A stretch of DNA of 64,000 nucleotides. Source: Phorcus lineatus (taxonomy: Eukaryota > Mollusca > Gastropoda > Trochida > Trochidae). Under the pieces are notes generated by a model. The model was not told the DNA's origin, ran no database searches, and saw only the letters and a list, made by a program, of their open reading frames with translations. Each line of letters opens with the position of its first letter. Position 1 is the first letter of the stretch. A program made the translations under genes and the position numbers. Shown here piece by piece: positions 48,395 to 60,092 of the stretch. The DNA lies in the NCBI GenBank assembly GCA_921293015.1, contig OV121088.1:2604001-2668000 (forward strand), in the 5' to 3' direction.

Positions 48395-48521
48395 GCGTTG
48401 TGAATTAGACTTTACCCAAGCATTTCGAACCACATGCTTCGTGCGTGCGCGGGAAAAGAGACAAACATGGCGGATTCTCGGAGATTGTTTTTCCCGACTA
48501 GGTTGAAAATAGATATCTTTC
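48395..48521 (+). CDS. Candidate promoter and first coding exon of an unrecognised gene
   Basis: A CpG-bearing stretch (CGTGCGTGCGCGGGAAAAG) precedes ACAAACATGGCGG, a strong initiation context at 48467. The frame reads MADSRRLFFPTRLKIDIF up to a possible phase-1 donor TTC|GTATGG at 48522, or runs on to a stop at 48625. If it is spliced, the next compatible exon I can see is 56056-56090, with the LINE lying in the intron. No family is recognised. Confidence 0.35.
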
Positions 48522-48904
48522 GTATGGAATCAGCTACTGTTTGGCACTTGATGTTATTCTTATTATGTATTAATAAGCATCTCTTTACGTCGATGGCGAT
48601 CGTTTTCACCTGGTTGTTAACTTGATGAAAACTTTCGTTTTTTCGAGGGGCAAGCCATGTTGTTAACATGCTCTTTTTATTTCAGGCTGTGGTTGGAGTG
48701 CTTGCTTTATGAGTTGCTTTTCACTATTTATGCCGCGGCCGTTTATCTTTTTTAGTATCTGTATATCTTAGGATTATATATTTACTTAGATTTACATATG
48801 CACTCCCCCACCCCCTCCCTTTGGTAGTTGTCAACTATCTTTCTGTTGGGCTTACAGCAGTTCAAGAAGCGTGTTGATTGTGGGGCGTCCATCCCACAAA
48901 CTCT

Positions 48905-48930
48905 CCCCCCCCCCCCCCCCCCCCCCCCCC
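48905..48930 (+). repeat. Poly-C tract (26 C)
   Basis: Twenty-six C in a row at the left edge of the GC-rich island. Polyproline or polyglycine frames across it are artefacts. Confidence 0.95.
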
Positions 48931-49557
48931 GTCTAACTCTAAGGGTGGTAAGAAGAAGGCAGTCGTGTCCCCTCCGATCCCCTCTGAAGAGAGTTCGGAC
49001 TCGGAGGTGGGCAGCCGGCTGTCTTCCGCTAGGGCCCTCCCAATCACCCCTACACTTGACACAATTAATTCACTAATTAAGGGGCAGATGAAGGGCCTGA
49101 TGGGGGAGCTAATGTCTGAGCTCCACAAGGAGATTTGGGTGTCGGTTCCCCCGGAGGGTCCGGATGCCAGACCGACCGGGTCCGTGGGACCGGGGCTGGG
49201 TCTAACATGGGCAGGGGCCCGGGTGATGCCTTGAGCTTGCCGGAGCTGAGGGCCGGACCTAGCCGGACCCCTACCAGCACCATTACACGGGACCCCCTGA
49301 ATAATCTCGAGATCGTCGAGAGGTCGGGGGGAACCGGCAACCCCAAGAGAAGGGACCCGGGCGCTGCTGCGTCTGGACCAGTTCTTCTTCAGGAACGACT
49401 GGAGGCCGGCGGGTCTGGGTTCCGGATCCCCTTGCTTCCTTCGTTTGCTCCTCCCAGCAATTCCTCAGAAACCTCGGGGGATGGCTCGGAGGAAAGTATT
49501 CATGGAAGTCATGTCTTTCATATAGCCCGCTGTCACGACCTTTTACCATACGCCTAG
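48931..49557 (+). mobile_element. GC-rich coding-like island, perhaps retroelement ORF1/gag remnant
   Basis: Base composition jumps from about one third to well over half GC. One frame reads Ser/Glu-rich sequence (SEESSDSEVGSRLSSARALP), then a helix-like stretch (TLDTINSLIKGQMKGLMGEL). A second, overlapping frame continues from about 49135 to 49557, so a frameshift is likely. The disordered acidic head followed by a helical segment, and the foreign composition, suggest an ORF1/gag-like protein of a retroelement (DIRS-type is one option). I cannot name the family. Confidence 0.4.
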
Positions 49558-50688
49558 CTCCCTTGTAAGTATACCCCTAAACCGCCAAGGCCGGCTGCGT
49601 CTGTGATAAGCGTTAATTTGGTTAAGGTAATCCATACGATTTTCTGAAACAGAGATGTGCCATTATGATTCATGAGAAATGTTTTCAATATTCTAAAATC
49701 TTCTTTCACCCGGTGGTGATTCTGACACGGTGATACGGTTTGACCTTACCCTTGATTGCGTCAAACAGGATGCCTACTGAAAGCTCTAGAGCTACCTGCT
49801 GGAATGGCCTGATCCTACATCGAACCAAAATTCTCCTGTTGGAAAGTCAGGACCTCGTTTTTTTTGTCTCTCGTGATCCCAATGGGTATAAATGTTTCCT
49901 CTGGAGCAATGCTATGTTGTCCAATGTCAGAAAGAATCTGTAACACATTTATCAGAGTCTGGTTATGAGTTAGAGATGACAAGAGCTGGTTGGAAAAATA
50001 AACATTAACAACAATGGCCTGGTATGAAGGTGATCAACGTCTGTCACTTTCTGTGTCACTTCAAACCATGACACGTAGAAAAGATGAGCAATCTGTTGTT
50101 GCCTTCGTATTGTCAACATCACTCTATGTTGGAATGCAAACTTAAATTCGCCAATGTGAAGTGTGTGTGTTTGACTCTTTATCACTTCTTGCTTTTTCAA
50201 CCACCTCATCATGAGGAGAGTTGTTATTTGGAACAGAAGTTTGGACAAATGTGTGCCTGACCTGTCTAAGTGGTCATTATCATAAGTTAACCTTTTGGCA
50301 GGATCATCAATTTAATGAAGGGGGTCCTTTGGGGATGCAAGTCCTGCCTCCAATTCACTTGGAGTCTCTGATTGCTCAGGAATTGGTTTCATTTCAGTTA
50401 TTGACACGAGCCATTGGTGGGGTTTTATGTTAATCATGTAGCTGTGACATGTTTTTCAAATCTAGTCTCATGACTCTATGGTATGGGAAGATAGCAGACG
50501 ATTCTTATGAGATGCTTGATTAAGCTTTTGTACATGACATATGACATAATGTTCTGGTTGAACTGCTCATTTGATAGTTTGTCTCATAGGAGTCACTCCA
50601 CTTTCTTTGTAATTGAGGAAAGGGTTATACTCAAGGAAATAGCAATCGCTTACCTTTTTTTATTTTTATTCCCTCTCTTACCTTTTGT
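49558..50688. other. Unassigned sequence between island and LINE
   Basis: No gene or repeat recognised. Frames are short and without splice support. Confidence 0.4.
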
Positions 50689-50689
50689 T

Positions 50690-50754
50690 CTCTGTCTCTG
50701 TCTCTGTGTCTCTGTGTCTCTGTGTCTCTGTGTCTCTGTCTCTGTCTCTCTCTG

Positions 50755-50816
<62 letters not shown>
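50690..50816 (+). repeat. (TCTCTG)n/(TC)n microsatellite
   Basis: TCTCTG and TGTCTC units pass into a pure (TC)n run at about 50762-50815, immediately before the LINE 5' region. The 136-aa and 66-aa frames here are compositional. Confidence 0.95.
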
Positions 50817-50818
<2 letters not shown>

Positions 50819-53800
50819 CTCTATCCTTCATTCTTCCTCCTTTCCGTACACACTCACACCCATGTTTACCAAACCAATCAACTTAAATCACGAGTAATTT
50901 GTGTATTTTATCAATGAATGCCAGGGGCCTCCAGTCAGATTCGGTAAAGCGGAGAGATGTTTTTAATTTGCTAAGAAAGAAAAAATCATCAATTATATTT
51001 CATCAGGAAACGCATAGTACTCCAGCAAATGAACAACCATGGGCAGCGGAATGGGGTTATAGATGTTTTTTCTCTCATGGAACCAGTAACAGTGCAGGAA
51101 CATTGACATTTATAAAAAATAACTTTGAGTATGAAGTTCAGATGACAGTGGCCGCTTTGTTATACTAGATATCACAATTGAAAAAAATAGATTTTCCATA
51201 ACTAATATTTATGGGCCAAATACAGACTCCCCAAATTTCTTCCAAAATCTCTTTCTGGAATTAGAACAATTGCCTGGCTCGATTATTTGGGGCGGTGATT
51301 GGAATGTAGTTCAAGATTATCATTTAGATACTTACAATATAAAACACAGGAATATTCCGGGGGCTTTCGAGAAAATTAATGAAATTAAAAATAAGCTAGG
51401 GCTGGTTGACCCATGGAGAATAATTAATCCTGATAAGCAACAGTATACATGGCGACAAAGAAACCATATAAAACAAAGTAGACTAGACTATTTTCTTGTT
51501 TCTGAAGAAGTTATGTCATTTGTTAAGAGTGCTTCGATGGACATCAGTTACAGATCCGACCATTCAATCATATCGTTAGTGCTTACATTACGTCCACTGG
51601 AACGTGGACCGGGCTATCGGAAGTTCAACTCGTCCTTACTCTATGAAAGGGACTACGTTAATATCGTCAAACAAACAATAAGCGATACGGTATCTGAATA
51701 TAAAACTGTCGGTAATATGGATGAGTTAGAAAATATTGAATTATTAGTAAATGATCAGCTATTTTTTGAAATACTGAAAATGAATATAAAAACGAAAACG
51801 ATCAGCTACTCCATTAAGCGAAAAAAAAATAGAAAAGGAAGAAAAAACTTTAGAAATGCAAATACTTGAAATGGAAACAAGGTTTTCTAGCTCAGATCCC
51901 GACAAAAATGATGACTTGTGCTTAAAAAAAGAAAAACTTGAACAAATAAGAACTGCTAAAATAGAGGGAGTAATATTTCGAAGTAAGGCTAAATGGTATG
52001 AAGAAGGAGAAAAGTATACTGAATATTTTATGAATTTGGAAAAGAGAAATTATATTAATAAAAATATGAGTGAACTAATTACACAAAATGCTCTCCTCAC
52101 AAAAAAAGAAGATATATTGAAAGAATCATCCAAGTTTATACACTAGCAAACATTCAACTGCTCATTCATACCAGATTTAGATTTTTTTACGAATATAGAT
52201 ATTAAACTCACAAATGATAAGCGGGCTTTTTGTGAAACAAAACTTACATTTGATGAATGTGCACGTGATCTAAAGAACATGAAAAACCGAAAAAGCCCTG
52301 GCTCAGATGGTTTTACTGCAGAATTTTATAAATTCTTTTGGAAAAACATCGGTATTATTCTTTGGTGATCTATTCTATATGGATATCAAACTGGAACGTT
52401 GTCAGATTTTCAAAGGCAAGGTATAATAACCTGCATACCTAAAGACTCTCGCGACAGGCGCTACTTAAAGAACTGCCATCCTATCAGTCTTTTAAACGTT
52501 GATTATAAAATCGCATCCGCCGTAATTGCCTCCCGCCTGAAGGAGGTTCTGCCTGATGTAATAAGCGAAACTCAAACAGGATTCTTAAAAAATAGGTTTA
52601 TAGGGGAAAATACTAGAATACTTTACGATTTAATGCATTATTGTGAACACAATGAAATACCTGATCTTTTGGTTGCGATTGATTTTGAAAAAGCATTTGA
52701 TACAGTCGAGTGGAATTTTATAGATAAGACTTTGGAAGCATTCAACTTTGGTCCAGTTCTCAGAAATTGGGTTAAACTATTTCAAAAAGACAGCTGTAGC
52801 TCTGTCATTAATTAGGGCACATTTTCTAATTTCTTTAACCTAGGACGCGGTTGTCGACAAGGGGACCCAGTGGCCCCATATCTTTTTGTTGCATGTGTCG
52901 AACTATTAGCTATTGCAATTAGGACAAACAATAACATTAAGGGCATCGAAATTAAAAGGCAAGGAATATCTTTTGTTTCAATACGCAGATGGTACCAATT
53001 TTACTCTTGATGGATCAGAAAAGGGATTATCAGAACTCATCTATGTAATTAAAAAGTTCGCTACTGTCTCTGGTTTGAATCTGAACTGTGATAAAACCAT
53101 AGCTATATGGTTTGGCTCCAAGAGAAATTGTAATGAGCAACTTTGTCCCCATATACCACTTCGTTGGTCCAAAGAACCGTTAAAAATTCTCGGAATAACA
53201 TTCTCTACCGACCAAAACGAAATTATTTCTTTGAACTTTGAGCAACAATTCTCCAAAATCAGGAAAATATTATTCTCCTGGTCGAATAGATCCTTAACTC
53301 TTCGAGGAAGAATTACAATTATTAAGTCTCAGATTATCCCCCTTTTTACACATCTTTTCATAGCGCTTCCCAATCCATCCAAACACTTTTTCAAACGTTT
53401 AAACTCTATTCTCTTTAAGTTTGTTTGTTGATCAACGATTATGCAAAAGGAGGGCTGAAAATGATCGATATAATTTCCTTTTGTAATTATATGAAGATAA
53501 AATGGATAAAGAGACAATTCCAAGGAAATGGACTATGGCAGTACCAAGCATTTGAATCATTGTCACACTATGGAAACAATGACTTGTTTAATTTTCAAAG
53601 AGAAAGACTGCAATTATATGCCAAAAACATTACAAACTGCTTTTGGCAAGATGTTGTAACGTGTTATACTTGTGTAATGATAATGAGATTACAACTTTTG
53701 ACGAGTTTGAATCCCTTCCAATTCTCAATTTTATTCCATTTACTGATATGACCTTATTTATCTATAGTATAGGGATGGATTGCGACGGATTAGGGATATC

Positions 53801-55515
53801 ATGTCTTTAAATGGTGATGTAAAGACTTTTGGAACACTCAAAGAGGAATTTAATCTTCAACGCACATATCTGCATTATTTCAGATTTCTGAAATACATAC
53901 CGAAAAAATACTTTAATCTGAATAAGGCAACAGCTCATTTTGACAGAGGAGTGAATACGCACTACACTATATTTAAACAAACATGCATTTCTAATGATGA
54001 TATAGACAATAACTAACGAGTGACGGGGAATGACAGATTATCTTTCCCGAGTTACATGTATATTAATTTCGTAATTCTCGAGCCTTGGCGAGAGAATTAC
54101 ACAATTAATATAACGAGGGAAAGATAATCTGTCATTTCCCGTCACGAGTTGGTTATTGTTTATATTACCCATATGTTTTTTAAAAGATTAAAACTCGAAA
54201 GGATAGAAATAATCGCTCCTCTATAAAGGATCGGGGTTGCTAATTTCCAAATTCATACGCGTGTGCTGTGGCTTAACTTTACAGTTACCTACGCACGACT
54301 AAATTGTCATTTGTGAAAAAGTTTCAAAATATAAGCTTAATGTAGTTGTTGTTGTTAAAAGTTTATTCCTTTTTTCGAAACCGTCATTCAAAATACTAAT
54401 AGTAATTACATTAAACAGTTTTGTGTTAATTTGAAGATGTCAGCGACGCCCTACAGTAATACTACAAGACGGCTGAACTTCTTGTGACGTAACTGATGGC
54501 CCCTGACGTCATAGTCGCTCGTGTCTATGACGTCATAACGATAGAACGGAACAAGGCGCTTCTTCGCGACTGTTAGTTTAACGTGATGAGAAAGTAATTC
54601 ATTAATCGCTAATTTCTATACTTTTTGTGCAATGTGGCAGGCTTATTTCACGTTGTTTGTGGCGGCACAGCTGAGAAATGACGACTAGAGACTACATTGA
54701 ATGAATATACATTTTTAAAATTCAGAATAAGGGTAAACAAATTACCAGTCGGGCCAAGTTTGAAAGATGAATGAAATAGTCCCGGCACTACGTTCCTTTT
54801 CATTGGTTCACAACAACCAATCAAATGCCAAGAAAATGTGTAACTCCCGTGTGACTTACAGGAAAAATATTACCCTGTGTCCATCTTCCCATATGGGTAA
54901 TATAGATTTTTCTACTCCCAGCTGTGTGCCCACAAAGCTCTTACCTTGGATAACCTTCAAATGAAGTGGGAATCTACGCTTAATATCACTGCCTGAAAAC
55001 TATTGACCAGACTGTTTTGCAACAATAAACCTTACTACAATCGAAAATAAAGCAAGGAATTTCCAGTTTAAGTTTATCCATAGAATAGTCTCAACAAGAT
55101 CCTTCTTCTTTAAAGCCGGTATATGTCAGGGCAATCTCTGTACCTTTTGCGGTAGAGAAATTGAAACATTCGAGCATTTATTTTGTTCATGTGAGAAAAC
55201 TAAAAACCTTATTTCACAGTTAGAATCATGGTACCTCTCAAAAAACAGAACCAGCCTTGATATTGATATTACAAAATTTCTACTCGGGGACCCAAAGGCA
55301 AATGTATTAATAAATCACGTTTACATTATTACAAAAGGATATATCAATAAAACTAAATTTACTTCCCTTGCTTTAAACTTAAACAATCTGATGCATTACA
55401 TAAAATATCACTATCACTTCGGAGGAAGACCCCAAATTTAAACAAAAATGGTCATGTCTTCTTTGAACATTGCACCGTGAGTTTATTTACTCTTGCACTC
55501 TGTAACTGTCCACTA
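50817..55515 (+). mobile_element. Tx1/L1-like LINE, dead copy, interrupted by a foldback element
   Basis: ORF2 domains in order: AP-type endonuclease (50899-51600; MNARGL near the N-terminus, a QETH block, then IYGPNTDSPNFF, GGDWN and YRSDHS), linker, reverse transcriptase (about 52250-53430; HPISLLNVDYK, a QTGFLKNRFIGENTR block, AIDFEKAFDTVEW, GRGCRQGDPVAPYLF, QYADG), then a C-terminal zf-RVT-type Cys domain at 55030-55441 (NLCTFCGREIETFEHLFCSC). That zinc domain and the FFSHGTSNS block are typical of the Tx1 side of the L1 group. Several stops and frameshifts are present. The catalytic YADD is YADG, which abolishes polymerase chemistry. No ORF1 is seen between the TC array and ORF2. A 0.9-kb element interrupts it at 54007-54906. 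The 3' end runs into (TATCTC)n at 55519-55560. Confidence 0.9.
54007..54899. mobile_element. 0.9-kb foldback-type element inserted in the LINE
   Basis: The 7-bp repeat ATATAGA lies at 54000-54006 and 54900-54906. Removing the insert plus one copy (900 bp, 300 codons) restores one open LINE frame across the join. The left part is a hairpin whose about 49-nt arms (54006-54054 and 54111-54159) are almost perfect complements around a 56-bp loop. TATATTACCCATATG at 54161 recurs inverted at the right end (54890). It has no coding capacity. The interior carries two TGACGTCA words and CCAAT boxes. Confidence 0.85.
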
Positions 55516-55518
55516 TCT

Positions 55519-55560
55519 CCTCTCTATCTCTATCTCTATCTCTATCTCTATCTCTTTCTC
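55519..55560 (+). repeat. (TATCTC)n at the LINE 3' end
   Basis: Six units of CTATCT follow the LINE 3' UTR. They match in kind the TC-rich array on the 5' side. Confidence 0.9.
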
Positions 55561-56055
55561 AACAATTTATCAACAAATTAACTTTCATATGTTGAAATCA
55601 TACAATTTGTTTGTACCATTCTCTTGTAATACAAAAAGAGAAGCTTTTGTACACTCTGCCTGTAGAGAAGTCGCCGACAACATGCACACACAAACTGTGG
55701 ACTTAAAACAATTAGGAAAATATGTTGGTGAATGCAGTATAGAAATGAACAACTGATACGTTGAATGAGTTTTTATAGCATTTTATCTAACTTAGAATAA
55801 TTTGTAGTACAAACGCATATCTTCTTTTCCAGTGACATAAAATCCTGAAATTTAAGGTTTTGTTTGATGCATGTCCACCGCCTGGTAGTTCGTATTGTTC
55901 ATGACATTCTCAGCTGAATTTATTTCTTGAGGCACTAAACAATTACATCCATTCATTCCAACTTCGTTGAACTACCTACCTATGTTATTTCTAACCGTTG
56001 TTTTTTTTAGTTTATATTAACCAATTTTCCTTTAATTTTTGTTTGAATATTATAG

Positions 56056-56090
56056 ATTTTGAGGTCAACGCTCCTAGCAGCTCTAGAGAG
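56056..56090 (+). CDS. Candidate micro-exon
   Basis: Lies between the acceptor AATATTATAG and the perfect donor GAG|GTAAGT. Phase 1 in, phase 0 out, reading (x)FEVNAPSSSRE. The parent gene is unknown; it may belong with the candidate first exon at 48467. Confidence 0.35.
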
Positions 56091-56187
56091 GTAAGTATTT
56101 TTATTGTCATGATTAATCAAAGTTAATAAGCAAATGCATCAGTGAACAATGAAATGTGCAAGAATTACCTATACAGCAACTACTACA

Positions 56188-56199
56188 TATATATATATA

Positions 56200-56246
<47 letters not shown>
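56188..56246. repeat. (TA)n microsatellite
   Basis: Long TA run with a few TG units, between the two candidate micro-exons. Confidence 0.95.
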
Positions 56247-56252
<6 letters not shown>

Positions 56253-56306
56253 GTAATTTTCAAATTCCCATATTATTTAACAATCTATTCTTTTCTCTTT
56301 ATACAG

Positions 56307-56322
56307 AAGTCGAAAAGAAGCG
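56307..56322 (+). CDS. Candidate micro-exon
   Basis: Lies between the acceptor TTTATACAG and donor GCG|GTAAGA. Reads KSKRS in phase 0, compatible with the exon ending at 56090. Sixteen nucleotides is very short, so confidence rests on the two good splice sites only. Confidence 0.3.
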
Positions 56323-57375
56323 GTAAGACACTTCTTATATGAGTCAATTTAAAAAAAAGTGTTATTTTCAAGGAGTGAAAACCCAAAACATTTTTGTTGT
56401 TTATTTTGAAGTTTATTTGCAAAAAATTGAAAGATATATGTTTAATTTTAAATATGTGAAACATGCACGCTTAACCTGGCCTTATTTTCATGCAATTAAC
56501 AATAAATGCGCTAATTGGTGGTCATCAAGTCAGTTCTGTTACCAATATTGTAAAACGATTTTTAACAATAAAAAACTTCTAATTTTCTAACATGTTTTTG
56601 AATACTCAATCATGGTTTTTAGAAAATAAAAGTAGTGACATTTGAATGTAACAGTTTGGACAGTTGTGGTAACAGAATGGAAAGTTTATTTTGTAAATGC
56701 CTGAAAAATTACATAGAAGACCTTAAAAGATATTCTGATAACACTTCGCCATTTATCTTTTGGAATTATATCACCAGAAGCTCTTTCTACATGTTTTTTC
56801 ATATATAAAACAAGACTTGTTGGCAAGTAGAAATGTTTCCAGTAACAGAAATGACACATCCGGTAACAATATTGACATAAATGAAAAAGGTTGGTATTAT
56901 TTCCTTCAAATTACCACTGTAGTGAATTTCTTGATCATGGCATACATCCTTTGTATTGAAAGTTACCTCTAATAAGAATGTCAGTTGATTCTTTTCAATC
57001 AAAATTGAAATATTAGATTGGAAACAGATTTGACATCAGCTTTTTATCAGAATTAGTGAAAAGTAATGCTTAATTGCTTCCAAAACAAATATAACGACGG
57101 AGAAAACCATATTTGTCATAAAACTTGCAACATTCTAAAAGAGAAACCTTTACACTTGAAATACTATCATAAAAAAACGGATGTTACTTTTAAAAACGTG
57201 TTGATCTCAGAACAAGAAAGACTTTTGAACTTGCAGCTAGAAAAAACAAACAAATTAACGCGTCACAGTTTTGTTACTTCAGAAAAATCATTGAAATAGT
57301 AAGTTATTTGAGCATGATTTATTTTATATGTTAGGGGTCTCAGGTATCCTGATAGAAAATTGAATCAAATTTGAA

Positions 57376-60092
57376 TTAGAAGTGTTTATCAGGAGCTAAA
57401 GAGGCAGCTGTCACATTATGTGAAGGGTGAGTATCATCAGGAGCTTAAGAAGCGTTTATCATATCAGTTGACAAGAGAGTAGCAACAGGAGCCGAAGAAA
57501 CAGTACTAGTTGTCATATAAGGTGTTCAGTATCATAAGGAGCTGAAGAAGCAGTTGTCATATCAGGTAACAGGTGAGTATCATCAGGAGCTGAAGAAATA
57601 GTTGTCATATCAGGTGACAGGTTAGTATCATAAGGAGCTGAAGAAACAGTTGTTATATCAGGTGACAGGTGAGTATCATCAGAAGCTGAAAACCCAGTTG
57701 TCATATCAGATAACAAGTGAGTATCATCAGGAACTGAAGAAATAGTTGTCATATCAGGTGACAGGTGAGTATCATCAGGAGCTGAAGAAACAGTTGTCAT
57801 ATCAGATAACAAGTGAATATCATCAGGAACTGAAGAAATAGTTGTCATATCAGATAACAAGTGAATATCGTCAGGAACTGAAGAAATAGTTGTCATATCA
57901 GATAACAAGTGAATATCATCAGGAGCTGAAAACCCAGTTGTCATATCAGATAACAAGTGAGTATCATCAGGAACTGAAGAAATAGTTGTCATATCAGATA
58001 ACAAGTGAGTATCATCAGGAACTGAAGAAATAGTTGTCATATCAGATAACAAGTGAATATCATCAGGAACTGAAGAAATAGTTGTCATATCAGATAACAA
58101 GTGAGTATCATCAGGAACTGAAGAAATAGTTGTCATATCAGATAACAATTGAGTATCATCAGGAACTGAAGAAATAGTTGTCATATCAGATAACAAGTGA
58201 ATATCATCAGGAGCTGAAAACCCAGTTGTCATATCAGATAACAAGTGAGTATCATCAGGAACTGAAGAAATAGTTGTCATATCAGATAACAAGTGAATAT
58301 CATCAGGAGCTGAAAACCAATTTGTCATATCAGGTAACAGGTGAGTATCATCAGGAACTGAAGAAATAGTTGTCATATCAGGTAACAGGTGAGTATCATC
58401 GGAAACTGAAGAAATAGTTGTCATATCAGGTAACAGGTGAGTATCATCAGAAGCTGAAGAAATAGTTGTCATATCAGGTAACAAGTGAGTATCATCAGGA
58501 GCTGAAGAAACAGTTGTTATATCAGGTGACAAGTGAGTATCATCAGGAGCTGAAGAAACAGTTGTTATATCAGGTGACAGGTGAGTATCATCAGGAGCTG
58601 AAGAAATAGTTGTCATATCAGGTGACAGGTGAGTATCATCAGGAGCTGAAGAAACAGTTGTTATATCAGGTGACAGGTGAGTATCATCAGGAACTGAAGA
58701 AACAGTTGTCATATCAGGTGACAGGTGAGTATCATCAGGAGCTGAAGAAATAGTTGTCATATCAGATAACAAGTGAGTATCATCAGGAACTGAAGAAATA
58801 GTTGTCATATCAGGTAACAAGTGAGTATCATCAGGAACTGAAGAAATAGTTGTCATATCAGATAACAAGTGAGTATCATCAAGAACTGAAGAAACAGTTG
58901 TCATATCAGGTGACAAGTGAGTATCATCAGGAGCTGAAGAAACAGTTGTTATATCAGGTGACAGGTGAGTATCATCAGGAACTGAAGAAACAGTTGTCAT
59001 ATCAGGTGACAGGTGAGTATCATCAGGAGCTGAAGAAATAGTTGTCATATCAGATAACAAGTGAGTATCATCAGGAACTGAAGAAATAGTTGTCATATCA
59101 GGTAACAAGTGAGTATCATCAGGAACTGAAGAAATAGTTGTCATATCAGATAACAAGTGAGTATCACCAAGAACTGAAGAAACAGTTGTCATATCAGGTG
59201 ACAGGTGAGTATCATCAGGAACTGAAGAAATAGTTGTCATATCAGATAACAAGTGAGTATCATCAGGAACTGAAGAAATAGTTGTCATATCAGATAACAA
59301 TTGAGTATCATCAGGAACTGAAGAAATAGTTGTCATATCAGATAACAAGTGAATATCATCAGGAGCTGAAAACCCAGTTGTCATATCAGATAACAAGTGA
59401 GTATCATCAGGAACTGAAGAAATAGTTGTCATATCAGATAACAAGTGAGTATCATCAGGAACTGAAGAAACAGTTGTCATATCAGGTGACAGGTGAGTAT
59501 CATCAGGAACTGAAGAAATAGTTGTCATATCAGATAACAAGTGAGTATCATCAGGAACTGAAGAAATAGTTGTCATATCAGATAACAATTGAGTATCATC
59601 AGGAACTGAAGAAATAGTTGTCATATCAGATAACAAGTGAATATCATCAGGAGCTGAAAACCCAGTTGTCATATCAGATAACAAGTGAGTATCATCAGGA
59701 GCTGAAGAAACAGTTGTCATATCAGGTGACAGGTGAGTATCATCAGGAACTGAAGAAGCAGTTGTCATATCAGATAACAAGTGAGTATCATCAGGAGCTG
59801 AAGAAATAGTTGTCATATCAGGTAACAAGTGAATATCATCAGGAGCTGAAAACCCATTTGTCATATCAGGTAACAGGTGAGTATCATCAGGAACTGAAGA
59901 AATAGTTGTCATATCAGGTAACAGGTGAGTATCATCAGGAACTGAAGAAATAGTTGTCATATCAGGTAACAGGTGAGTATCATCAGAAGCTGAAGAAATA
60001 GTTGTCATATCAGGTGACAAGTGAGTATCATCAGGAGCTGAAGAAATAGTTGTCATATCAGGTAACAAGTGAGTATCATCAGGAGCTGAAGA
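57376..60092. repeat. 48-bp minisatellite, about 55 copies, with 288-bp higher-order units
   Basis: On the plus strand the unit is close to GTGAGTATCATCAGGAGCTG, then AAGAAACAGTTGTCATATCA, then GGTGACAG. The left edge (57376-57512) is decayed. Marked variants such as GAGCTGAAAACCCAG recur exactly 288 bp apart (59341 and 59629), so blocks of six units were amplified together. Because 48 is a multiple of three, the minus strand stays open for 851 aa (57513-60068) as a 16-residue Thr/Ser/Asp repeat (DMTTISSVPDDTHLLS-like). I see no signal peptide, promoter or splice context, so I do not call it a gene. The plus-strand frame is helical (EYHQELKKQLSYQVTG) but is broken by many CAG-to-TAG changes. 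Confidence 0.9.

Noticed and set aside
48828..49128. Polyproline and polyglycine proteins across the C tract
   Set aside because: Products of 26 consecutive C on either strand.
50507..50917. 136-aa Leu/Ser/Cys-rich open frame
   Set aside because: Translation of the (TCTCTG)n/(TC)n microsatellite.
57513..60068. 851-aa minus-strand open frame as a gene
   Set aside because: It is fully explained by a 48-bp tandem repeat whose length is a multiple of three. It has no signal peptide, promoter or splice support.
57376..60092. CRISPR-like regular repeats
   Set aside because: The units are contiguous without unique spacers, and the DNA is metazoan.
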